DNA of 42,655 bases from DASRHK01 sp035650495 (lineage in GTDB: Bacteria > Pseudomonadota > Gammaproteobacteria > Nevskiales > Nevskiaceae). Both the position numbers and the translations under genes were made by a program. The notes beneath the pieces were generated by a model. It did no database searches. It was not told where the DNA came from and was given only the letters and a program-made list of their open reading frames with translations. The DNA lies in assembly GCA_035650495.1 (NCBI GenBank), contig DASRHK010000002.1:1-42655 (forward strand), given 5' to 3'. Shown piece after piece: positions 17,941-26,836 of this stretch (positions are counted from its first letter, which is position 1; each line of letters opens with the position of its first letter).

Positions 17941-17956
17941 CCACGATCATGTGCGC

Positions 17957-19297
17957 ATGTCCGGATCGCTCAACGGCGTGTGGCGCTCGCGCGGCTACGG
18001 CTGGCTGCTGCGCATCGACCCGCACGCCTACAGCCTGTCGCACCTCTCCCGCAGGAGCTGCATCCCCGCGGAGCGCGGCGCGTACGCAACGTTCGCGGCG
18101 AGCTTCGATCGTGTCGAGATCGACGGCGATCGCCTGAGACTGCATCAGGCCGGCGATCTCACGCGCTACGAATTCGTGCGGCATCCATCGGTGCCCGACG
18201 TGCCGGTGATCGAGCCGGGCAGCCTGGCGGATGCCGCAGTGAATTTCGAGACGCTGTGGCGAGCCTTCGACGAGCATTACGCGTTCTTCGCGCTGCACGG
18301 CGTCGACTGGCTCGATCTGCACGGACAGCTCCGCGCGCGCGTGACGCCCGAGATGTCCGACGCCGCGCTGCTCGAGGTGCTCAGCGATCTCTTGCGGCCG
18401 CTCGACGACGGCCACGTCAGCCTGTCGGCGCCGGGCGGCACCATCCAGACGCTGAAGGCGATGGAGCTGCGCGAAGCGATGCGCGGCGCGTTCGGCATGC
18501 CGCATCCGCGAGTGAGCCCACAGGCGACAGTCGATGCGATCGCGCCGAAGCTCGACAGTGCGCTGCTCTCGCCGTTTTCCACGCGCTCGGCTCTGCAGCA
18601 GGCCGGGAACGGCATCGTGTCCTGGTGCCGGCTCACGCCGCGCGTGGGCTATCTCAACGTGCTGCGCTTGTTCGGGTTCGCCGATTCCAACGCGGCGCGT
18701 CGCGCGAACGATCTGCCGCACGACCGCGCGGAAGTCGCCGCGTTCCTGCGCGATGACATGGTGGCGCTCGAATCGGCGCTCGATCGCGTGTTCACCGATC
18801 TCGCCGACTGCGATGCGCTGATCGTCGACCTGCGCGTCAACGGCGGTGGCTTCGATCGTGCGGGTCTCGCGATCGCCAACCGGATCGCCGATCGCAAGCG
18901 CGTCGCGTTCACCAAGTGCGCGCGGGATGGCGATGGCCACACCGACGCGCAGGCGATCCACGTCGAGCCCGGATCCAGACCGGGGTTCACCAAGCCGGTC
19001 CACGTGCTCACGTCGCCGCTGTGCGTGAGCGCCGGCGAGATCTGCGTGCTCGGCTTGCGCGCGAGCCCGCACGTGCGCTGCGTCGGCACGCCGACGGCCG
19101 GCATGCTGTCGGATAATCTCAACAAGATCCTGCCGAATGGCTGGACGTATTCCCTGTCGAACGAGGTTTACACCGCCGCGGACGGCGAGGTCTACGAAGG
19201 TCGCGGCATTCCGCCGCATCAGCCGCTCGCGCTCGACGCCGGCGCGTTGATCGAGTCGATGCGCACGCAGCTGGCGAACGTCCTGAGGAACGCATGA
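17957..19297 (+). CDS. S41 family peptidase (tricorn/C-terminal-processing-protease type)
   Basis: A 446-residue protein. After an N-terminal beta-rich domain (about 1-85), the S41 catalytic region shows the N-terminal helices (FETLWRAFDEHYAFF), the DDGHVSL motif (His expected in the catalytic set), the conserved strand ALIVDLRVNGGG, and the nucleophile segment PLCVSAGEICVLGL (Ser in S-A-G-E). It ends with GTPTAGMLSDN and EVYEGRGIPPHQPL, typical of the family. No signal peptide is visible, so it may act in the cytoplasm, unlike most CtpA-type enzymes. ATG 17957 was chosen over GTG 17951; neither has a strong ribosome site. Its stop overlaps the tdh start (ATGA), making it the first gene of the threonine operon. 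Its link to threonine breakdown is unclear; peptide hydrolysis feeding amino acids is one possibility. Confidence 0.82.
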   Translation: MSGSLNGVWRSRGYGWLLRIDPHAYSLSHLSRRSCIPAERGAYATFAASFDRVEIDGDRLRLHQAGDLTRYEFVRHPSVPDVPVIEPGSLADAAVNFETLWRAFDEHYAFFALHGVDWLDLHGQLRARVTPEMSDAALLEVLSDLLRPLDDGHVSLSAPGGTIQTLKAMELREAMRGAFGMPHPRVSPQATVDAIAPKLDSALLSPFSTRSALQQAGNGIVSWCRLTPRVGYLNVLRLFGFADSNAARRANDLPHDRAEVAAFLRDDMVALESALDRVFTDLADCDALIVDLRVNGGGFDRAGLAIANRIADRKRVAFTKCARDGDGHTDAQAIHVEPGSRPGFTKPVHVLTSPLCVSAGEICVLGLRASPHVRCVGTPTAGMLSDNLNKILPNGWTYSLSNEVYTAADGEVYEGRGIPPHQPLALDAGALIESMRTQLANVLRNA

Positions 19298-20336
19298 AGA
19301 CGAAGATGAAGGCGCTGGTGAAGACCAAAGCCCAGCGCGGCTTGTGGATCGACGAAGTGCCGGTGCCGCAGCCCGGCATCAACGACGTGCTGATCCGCGT
19401 CTGGAAGACCGGCATCTGCGGCACCGACCTGCACATCCACGAGTGGGACGCGTGGGCGGCGTCGACGATCAAGGTGCCGATGGTGATCGGCCACGAGTTC
19501 GTCGGCGAGATCGTCGCGGTCGGTTCCAACGTCAATGACTACAAGCCGGGCGAGATCGTCAGCGGTGAGGGCCACGTGACCTGCGGACGCTGCCGCAACT
19601 GCCTGGCGGGCCGGCGCCATCTCTGCGCGTACACGCTCGGGGTCGGCGTCAATCGCGACGGCGCGTTCGCGGAATACGTCGTCATCCCGATGAGCAACGT
19701 GTGGCGGCATGATCCGAAGATCGATCTCGACGTCGCGTCCATCTTCGACCCGTTCGGCAACGCAGTGCACACCGCGCTGTCGTTTCCGGTGCTCGGCGAA
19801 GACGTGCTGATCACCGGCGCCGGCCCGATCGGGCTGATGGCGTGCGCGGTCGTGAAGCACGCCGGCGCGCGCCACGTTGTCGTCACCGATGTCAACGACA
19901 AGCGGCTGCGCATGGCCGAGAAGATGGGCGCGACGCTCGCGGTGAATCCGAAGACGACGACCCTCGCCGACGTGCAGCGACAGCTCGGCATGACCGAGGG
20001 CTTCGACGTCGGGCTGGAGATGTCGGGCAATCCCGCGGCGTTCCGCGACATGCTCGCGAACCTCTGCCACGGGGCGAAGATCGCGATGCTCGGCATCCCT
20101 TCGGGCGAGATGGCGATCGAATGGAAGCAGGTGATCTTCAACATGCTCACCATCAAGGGCATCTACGGCCGCGAGATGTACGAGACCTGGTACAAGATGA
20201 CGGTGATGCTCGAGTCTGGGCTCGACATCAAGCCGGTGATCACGCATCACCTGCAGTGGGATCAGTTCGCCGAGGGCTTCGCCGCGATGAACGCGGGCGA
20301 GGCGGGGAAGGTGGTGCTCGACTGGCGGTCGCTGCA

Positions 20337-20340
<4 letters not shown>
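19294..20340 (+). CDS. tdh: L-threonine 3-dehydrogenase
   Basis: A 348-residue zinc-dependent medium-chain dehydrogenase that oxidises L-threonine to 2-amino-3-ketobutyrate with NAD. Visible features are the catalytic zinc region (TGICGTDLHIHEWDAWA, Cys42, and GHEFVGEI), the structural zinc cysteines in CGRCRNCLAGRRHLC, the Rossmann motif GAGPIGLMACAVVKHAGA, and the C-terminal GREMYETWYKM. Length and ending match Escherichia coli Tdh apart from about four extra N-terminal residues (MKTK before MKALVK). The ATG at 19294 overlaps the preceding stop and has GAGGAA about 8 bases upstream; ATG 19306 is the alternative. Its stop overlaps the kbl start (ATGA), so the two enzymes of the pathway are translationally coupled. 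Confidence 0.96.
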
Positions 20341-21520
<1,180 letters not shown>

Positions 21521-21524
<4 letters not shown>

Positions 21525-22855
21525 GCAAGCTGACCGACCTCGCGGCATCCGACGTCGCGCACCTCGTTCACGGCTACACCAACCTCGAGCAGCATCGGCG
21601 CACCGGCCCGAAAGTCATCACGCGCGGCAAGGGCGTCTTCATCTACGACGAGCAGGGCCGCGAATATCTCGAAGCCGCCGCCGGAATGTGGTGCGCGAGC
21701 TTCGGCTTCGACGAGCCGGAGCTGGTCGAAGCCGCGATCAGGCAGCTGCGCGAGCTGCCGTACTACCACACGCTGACGTCGCAATCGGTCTCGCCCGCGA
21801 TCAAGCTCGCGCAGATGCTCTCCGAGATCGTGCCGATCGACGACGCGCACATCTATCTCGCGCTGTCGGGCTCCGAAGCCAACGACTTCCTGATCAAGTT
21901 CCTGTGGTATTACCACAACGCGATCGGCAAGCCGAAGAAGAAGAAGGTCATCGCGCGCGTCAACGGCTATCACGGCGCCACGGTCGTCGCGTCGAGCCTG
22001 ACCGGCATCGCGAAGAATCACGCCGCGTTCGACCTGCCGCTGCCCGGATTCCTGCACACGCACGATCCGCACTACTCGCGCAGCAAGCGCGACGGCGAGA
22101 GCGAGTCGCAATTCGTCGACCGGATCCTCGGCGATCTCGAAGCGATGATCGAGCGCGAAGGCCCCGACACGATCATGGCGTTCATGGCCGAGCCCGTCGC
22201 CGCCGGCGGGGGCGTGGTGATTCCGCCCGCGGGATACTTCGAGAAGCTGCAGGCACTGCTCGCGAAATACGAGATCCTGTTCCTCGCCGACGAGATCGTC
22301 ACCGGCTTCGGCCGCACGGGGAACATGTTCGGCTGCGAGACGTTCGGCATCCGGCCCGCGGCGATCACGATGGGCAAGGGACTCACCGGCGCGTATCAGC
22401 CGGTTGCGGCGATCGCGCTGCGCGGCGACATCTTCGACGTGATCGCCAAGGAATCCGATCGCATCGGGTCGTTCGCGCATGGCACGACCTACAGCGGCTT
22501 CCCGGTGGGCGCGGCGGTTGCGGTGCGCGCGCTGGAGCTGATGCGCGAACGCAGGATGATCGAGCACGTGCGCAAGGTCGCGCCGCGGTTCCAGCAGCGG
22601 CTGAAGCAGCTGGAGCGTTATCCGCAGATCCTGGAGACGCGCGGCGTGGGATTGATCGGCGCTTTCCAGCTGCGCGACGGCGGCATCAGCAGCGTGCAGT
22701 TCAAGGCGATGGCGGAGGAAGAAGGCGTCATCGTGCGCGCGGTGCCCGTCGGCGCGAGCCTGGGACTGTCGCCGCCGCTCGTGATCACCGAGGCGGAGAT
22801 CGACTCGCTGTTCAGCCGGATCGAGCGAGTATTGGCGCGCGCGTCGACTCGATGA
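21521..22855 (+). CDS. Class III (omega-type) PLP aminotransferase
   Basis: A 444-residue fold-type I aminotransferase. Motifs: WCASFGFDEPELVEAA near residue 58, SGSEANDFLIKF (phosphate-binding SGSEA), NGYHGATVVASSLTG, ILFLADEIVTGFGRTG (PLP-ring aspartate in DE), and the Schiff-base lysine in ITMGKGLTGAYQP (Lys286). It matches the aspartate-aminotransferase-family/omega-amino-acid:pyruvate group rather than branched-chain types. The ATG at 21521 overlaps the kbl stop (ATGA). As the fourth gene of the S41-tdh-kbl operon it could use an amine derived from threonine breakdown (aminoacetone forms spontaneously from 2-amino-3-ketobutyrate), but the substrate is not deducible. Its last 44 bases overlap the 3' end of a gene on the other strand. 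Confidence 0.93.
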
Positions 22856-23252
22856 AGCCCTGGATCCAGCGCTCCGCGGACTCGACGTCGTGGAAGATGC
22901 GCATCGGCAGCGTGTTGCGGTAGGTCTCCTCGAGCACGGACACCATCAGCTCACGGCCCTCGATGCCCGGATGCGCGACCCACGCGACGGCGATGCGCCC
23001 GTCCTGGCTACGTTCCGCGGACTTGCCGCGGATTTCCGCGAGCGAATCGGAAGTGCCGAGCATCGAATCGTGGACGACGATGATGATGCCGACGGGACCC
23101 GTGCGCAGCATGTCGTCGATGACCGGATTGGCGCGGCGCACCGCATCTTGCATGCACTCGAGATTCCAGGGGCCGTGCAGATCCGCGACCATGATCTGGC
23201 CGACGCGGCGCTGCTCCACGAAGCCGTGGACCGGATACGGATTCCCTGCCAT
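22812..23252 (-). CDS. STAS/SpoIIAA-like hypothetical protein
   Basis: A 146-residue soluble protein. Alternating strands and helices, with VGQIMVADLHGPWNLECMQDAV, GIIIVVHDSMLGT and the closing RIFHDVESAERWIQGFI, resemble the SpoIIAA-like STAS fold, in which the last helix often reads 'vF.s.eeA..WL'. No phosphorylatable serine can be assigned with confidence. The ATG at 23252 has only a weak ribosome binding site. The gene is convergent with the aminotransferase gene and shares its last 44 coding bases with it. No partner genes (anti-sigma, phosphatase) are nearby. The family call is from pattern only. Confidence 0.65.
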   Translation of the reverse strand: MAGNPYPVHGFVEQRRVGQIMVADLHGPWNLECMQDAVRRANPVIDDMLRTGPVGIIIVVHDSMLGTSDSLAEIRGKSAERSQDGRIAVAWVAHPGIEGRELMVSVLEETYRNTLPMRIFHDVESAERWIQGFIESTRAPILARSG

Positions 23253-23312
23253 GCCGCAAGTCTAGGCATGGCGCCGCACAGCGGCGGACAGCGGGATAAA
23301 AAACCGACGCTT

Positions 23313-23567
23313 TCAGTGCTTCGCGGCCTGCGATTGCTCGAGCTCGCGCTCGGCTTCGAGCCAGTCGTCGAGCTCCTTGCCGGGCGCGAAGCCGCGGCGC
23401 TCTGCGCGGTAGTACGCTTCGCGCGCGATGCGCGCCTCGCGCGACCCGTCGTCCTTGGGCACGACCGGCGCCACCATCGAGCCGGCGATGTTTCCCTTGC
23501 CGGCGGCGGGTGACGCGGGTTTGCTCTTGCTGGTGCCGGCGGTCTTGCGGTCCTGATTCCTGTCCAT
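23313..23567 (-). CDS. DUF2934 small protein
   Basis: An 84-residue basic protein. The N-terminal half is a low-complexity Lys/Ser/Ala/Pro tail (RNQDRKTAGTSKSKPASP). The C-terminal half matches DUF2934: IAREAYYRAERRGFAPGKELDDWLEAERELE, i.e. two helices with the signature RG...G.E.DDWLEAE. The ATG at 23567 has GGAG 8 bases upstream. It is divergent from lepB. DUF2934 proteins are of unknown function and often appear in stress-related or plasmid contexts; none is evident here. Confidence 0.8.
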   Translation of the reverse strand: MDRNQDRKTAGTSKSKPASPAAGKGNIAGSMVAPVVPKDDGSREARIAREAYYRAERRGFAPGKELDDWLEAERELEQSQAAKH

Positions 23568-23625
23568 GGAACGACTCCTCTAGAATCCAATGGATGGACC
23601 GTCATCACGCGTCAGAGGTTTCGCC

Positions 23626-24291
23626 ATGAAAGCCTGGTTGCACGAAAATCGCGTACTGATCGGCCTGCTGCTGACCTTCGGCTTGGTCCGCGGCGCGATC
23701 GCGGGCTACAACCCGGTCCCGTCGGGATCGATGCATCCGAGCCTGCTCGAAGGCGACGTCGTGCTGGTCAATCACCTGGCCTACGACGCGAAGCTCCCGT
23801 TCACGCATCTCGCGCTCGCGCGGCTCGGCGAGCCGGAGCGCGGCGAGATCGTCGTGTTCGATTCGCCCGACGACGGCAAGCTCCTGATCAAGCGCCTGGT
23901 GGGCCTGCCCGGCGACACCATCGAGATGCGCGACAAGCGGCTGTTCATCAACGGCATCCCGGCGCGTTACGAGACGATCGGCGCGGTGATCGATTCGACC
24001 GCGGGACACGATCGCGCGGCGACGGAGATGCGCGAGACCTTCGGCGACTCCAGCCGCGTGATCCGCTGGCTGCCGATCCGCCACGACGCCGACGACTTCG
24101 GCCCGATCACGATTCCGGCCGATCACTACCTGATGCTCGGCGACAATCGCGACAACAGCCGCGACTCACGCTACATCGGGCTGGTGCCGCGTCGCTTGCT
24201 CGTCGGCCGCGCCGAGCGCGTGCTGATCTCCGCCGACATCGAGGGCAACTGGCTGCCGCGCTTCGGTCGATTCGGGCAACGCCTGAACTGA
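23626..24291 (+). CDS. lepB: Signal peptidase I (S26A)
   Basis: A 221-residue type I signal peptidase that cleaves signal peptides at the periplasmic face of the inner membrane. One N-terminal transmembrane anchor (about residues 9-25) is followed by box B with the nucleophile (PVPSGSMHPSLLEGD), box D with the general-base lysine (KLLIKRLVGLPGD), and box E (LMLGDNRDNSRDSR). ATG 23626 was preferred to ATG 23590 because MKAWLHENRV begins just before the anchor and has AGAGG about 9 bases upstream. It is smaller than E. coli LepB (324 residues, two anchors), as in many proteobacteria with a single anchor. Its stop overlaps the next gene (TGATG). The usual neighbours lepA and rnc are absent, so this may be a second, accessory copy. 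Confidence 0.93.
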   Translation: MKAWLHENRVLIGLLLTFGLVRGAIAGYNPVPSGSMHPSLLEGDVVLVNHLAYDAKLPFTHLALARLGEPERGEIVVFDSPDDGKLLIKRLVGLPGDTIEMRDKRLFINGIPARYETIGAVIDSTAGHDRAATEMRETFGDSSRVIRWLPIRHDADDFGPITIPADHYLMLGDNRDNSRDSRYIGLVPRRLLVGRAERVLISADIEGNWLPRFGRFGQRLN

Positions 24292-24908
24292 TGGCGCTGG
24301 ACTTCCGTCCGGCGCGGCCCGAGGACGTCGACGCCGCGGCGCCGCTGATCTACGCGTCGGGTCCAGATCAGTTCGACTACGTGTTCTGCGCGACGCATCC
24401 CGGGCAGTCGCTCGAGTTCCTGCGCTTCGCATTCGTGAGCGGGCGAGGGCGCTTCGCATGGCGCAACACGACCGTCGCGTGCATCGACGATCGCGTGGTT
24501 GGCGTCGGCACTGCGTATGGACCCGAGACGAACATCCGCTACTTCTTCGAGGACGGGTGGCTCATCGCGCGCTACTACGGTGTGCGCGCGCCGTCGGTGA
24601 TGCTCCGTGGCCTGCGCGCGGAAAGCGTGATCGTTCCACCGAAGCGAGGCGAGTGGATGATCGCGCATCTGGCGATGAGTCCCGAAGAGCGCGGTCACGG
24701 CATCGGTGCGCGGATGGTCCATCACTTGATGGAGCGCGGACGCCACGCCAGCGCGCCGCGCGCGGTGCTCGACGTGTCGGTGGAGAACGCGCGAGCCGAA
24801 GCGCTCTATCGACGGCTGGGCTTCAGCCTGGTCGTCGAGCGTGAATCAACGGCGCGGGGCCGATTCGGGCGACTGATGAATCACCGCCGCATGGCGCTCG
24901 CGCTCTAA
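24291..24908 (+). CDS. GNAT family N-acetyltransferase
   Basis: A 205-residue acetyltransferase. The N-terminal motif FRPARPEDVDAAAPLIYASG is a standard GNAT opening. The acetyl-CoA-binding segment is MIAHLAMSPEERGHGIGARMVHHLM (motif A with R-G-x-G-I-G), followed by VLDVSVENARAEALYRRLGFSLV (motif B). The start overlaps the lepB stop (TGATG), so it is translationally coupled to lepB. Its TAA shares bases with the stop of the convergent dipeptidase gene. The substrate is unknown. Confidence 0.88.
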   Translation: MALDFRPARPEDVDAAAPLIYASGPDQFDYVFCATHPGQSLEFLRFAFVSGRGRFAWRNTTVACIDDRVVGVGTAYGPETNIRYFFEDGWLIARYYGVRAPSVMLRGLRAESVIVPPKRGEWMIAHLAMSPEERGHGIGARMVHHLMERGRHASAPRAVLDVSVENARAEALYRRLGFSLVVERESTARGRFGRLMNHRRMALAL

Positions 24909-25873
24909 CGCCACACCTGCGCGCAGACGCGCCGCCAGTTCTCGCCGAGGATGCCGCGCACGTCGGTCTCGCTGTAACGCTTCAGCAGCAGATCAGTGAG
25001 CGCCGGCAACTGCTCGAGCGTCGCGTAGCGGAATCCGGGCCAGGACGGATCGCGCGCCTGCGGCCACTCTTCGGGACGGCTGCGGATCCAGCGATTGAGC
25101 GCGTCGGCGTCGAAGACCAGATCGAGCCCGAGTCCGACGTGCTGCGGCCCGACCAGCTGCGCGATGTGATCGATGTGGCGCAGGATCGCCTCATTGCTGC
25201 ACGCGAGATCGCCCATGTATTCGCCCGAGCCCGACATGCCGATGACGCCGCCGGTCTTCGCGCACGCGCGGATCTGATCGTCCTTGAGATTGCGGAAATG
25301 CGGCTGCACCGCGTCGGCCATCGAATGCGTGAACACGCAGGGCTTGGTCGCGAGCGCCATCGCATCGAGCGTCGTGCGATGACCGGTGTGCGACAGGTCG
25401 AGCAGCATGCCGACGCGTTCCATGCGGCGCACGACGGCTTCGCCGAACTTCGACAAGCCGCCGTCGGCGCGCTCGGCGCAGCCACCGCCGACGTCGTTCG
25501 CCTGATTGAACGCGAGCAGCGTGTGGCGCACGCCGAGCTGATAGTAGGCGTCGATGATGTCGAGATTGCGCTCGAAGCAGCGCGTACCTTCGAGATGGAA
25601 CGCGACCGCGAGCTTGTTCTCTTTGCGTGCGCGATCGACGTCGGTGATGCGTTCGACGAGCACGTAGCGATCGGCGTTGGCGAGGATGTGCGCGCGCGCC
25701 GCGGCAACGCGCTGGATCCCCTCGCCGATGTTGTGGTTGTCGCCGGCGAGCGTGAGCGAGATGACATGGAGGCCCGCGGCGTGGAAACGCGCCAGCTGCG
25801 CGTAGTCGTTGCCGCACCAGGGCTCGAGCGGGAACACCATGTCCCAAACGAGTGCGCCGGGAAGCCGCGTCAT
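24905..25873 (-). CDS. Membrane dipeptidase-family (M19) metallopeptidase, atypical N-terminal metal motif
   Basis: A 322-residue amidohydrolase-superfamily protein of the renal dipeptidase family. Expected metal or active-site elements are visible: AFHLEGTRCFER (bridging Glu), LDLSHTGHRT (His) and CVFTHSMADAV (His), plus GVIGMSGSGEYMG and the HVGLGLDLVFDA barrel end. The N-terminal H-x-D pair that normally opens the family (DGHND) is replaced by VWDMVFPLEPW. No signal peptide is seen. The ATG at 25873 overlaps the SDR stop; the longer open frame is a shadow of the SDR gene. It forms a two-gene operon with the SDR, divergent from the TonB-receptor operon. Likely substrates are dipeptides or related amides. 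Its 3' end overlaps the GNAT gene by 4 bases. Confidence 0.85.
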   Translation of the reverse strand: MTRLPGALVWDMVFPLEPWCGNDYAQLARFHAAGLHVISLTLAGDNHNIGEGIQRVAAARAHILANADRYVLVERITDVDRARKENKLAVAFHLEGTRCFERNLDIIDAYYQLGVRHTLLAFNQANDVGGGCAERADGGLSKFGEAVVRRMERVGMLLDLSHTGHRTTLDAMALATKPCVFTHSMADAVQPHFRNLKDDQIRACAKTGGVIGMSGSGEYMGDLACSNEAILRHIDHIAQLVGPQHVGLGLDLVFDADALNRWIRSRPEEWPQARDPSWPGFRYATLEQLPALTDLLLKRYSETDVRGILGENWRRVCAQVWR

Positions 25874-26709
25874 TTCGGCGCGGCCGCAGTCGCCTGCAGA
25901 TTGATCAGCCCGCCGTCGATCGGCAGCAGCACGCCGTTGATGTACGACGCCGCGTCGGAGGCGAGGAACACGGCGGCGTTGGCGACGTCCCACGCCGAGC
26001 CTTGCTTGCCGGTCGGGCTCGCGGCGTCGCGCTGCTGGGTCATGAACACGACGCCGCCGTGCGCGCCGACGATCGACGGATTCTGATAGAGCAGGGGCGT
26101 GTTCATCAGTCCCGGCAGGATCGCGTTGGCGCGAATGCCCTTGCGCGCGTACTTCACGGCGATCGCGCGCGTGAAGTGATCGACCGCGGCCTTCGACGCG
26201 TAGTACGCGATCTGGTCGTACCACGAGACGCGCTGCGACAGGATCGACGAGATGTTGGTGATCACGCCGCGGCCCTGACGCTCCATGATCGGCAGCACGT
26301 GCTTGCAGGCGAGGAACACGCTCTTGAGATTCACGTCCATGCTGCGATCCCAATCGGCTTCGGAGAGATCGACCGGTCCGCCGAACAGGCTGATGCCGAC
26401 GTTGTTGTGCAGCACGTCGAGACGATTCCACTTCGCCATCGTCGCTTGCACTGCGGCCGCAACCTGATCGTTGACTGCAACGTCGGCAGTGAGCGCGATC
26501 GCTTCGCCGCCTTCCTTGCCGATGACGCTGACGGTTTCCTCGGCACGTTCGCGCTGGTGATCGACGCACGCGACTTTCGCGCCCGCGCGCGCGTACGCAA
26601 CCGCGGACGCCTTGCCGTTGCTCCAGCCCGGACCGCTCGCGCCGGCGCCGAACACGAGGACGACGCGGCCGGCGAGCGCGCCTGGCGATGGCGGAATCAG
26701 ATCGTTCAT
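25870..26709 (-). CDS. SDR family oxidoreductase
   Basis: A 279-residue classical short-chain dehydrogenase. The NAD(P)-binding region is VVLVFGAGASGPGWSNGKASAV, an extended glycine loop rather than the plain TGxxxGxG. Further motifs are DVAVND (adenine pocket), HNNVGIS (NNAG-like), the catalytic Ser in ITNISSILS and the YYASKAAV Y-x-x-x-K motif, with NAILPGLMNTPL and GVLLPIDGGL at the end. The Asp in VACVDHQ after the second strand suggests NAD rather than NADP. ATG 26709 was chosen. It is the first gene of the SDR-dipeptidase operon and faces the TonB-receptor operon across 127 bases. It may act on a hydroxy group of the imported compound, but that is inference. Confidence 0.9.
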   Translation of the reverse strand: MNDLIPPSPGALAGRVVLVFGAGASGPGWSNGKASAVAYARAGAKVACVDHQRERAEETVSVIGKEGGEAIALTADVAVNDQVAAAVQATMAKWNRLDVLHNNVGISLFGGPVDLSEADWDRSMDVNLKSVFLACKHVLPIMERQGRGVITNISSILSQRVSWYDQIAYYASKAAVDHFTRAIAVKYARKGIRANAILPGLMNTPLLYQNPSIVGAHGGVVFMTQQRDAASPTGKQGSAWDVANAAVFLASDAASYINGVLLPIDGGLINLQATAAAPK

Positions 26710-26836
26710 AGTGGTCCCGGACGGTTTCTCCCAGCCCGCACGTTAACGAAGCGATCCGACAGCGTGTCCTTGCCCGGAGCCCCCAAAAGTCTGCGGGCAG
26801 GAAAGCGCTATTGACCGCGCATACCTCTCGCGGCTC
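26710..26836. promoter_or_regulatory. Divergent intergenic region, SDR-dipeptidase versus TonB operon
   Basis: A 127-base gap that must hold the promoters of both divergent operons. I see a short imperfect dyad (TGCCCG near 26770, CGGGCA near 26794) and a TTGACC near 26813, but no convincing -35/-10 pair in either direction. Confidence 0.4.
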
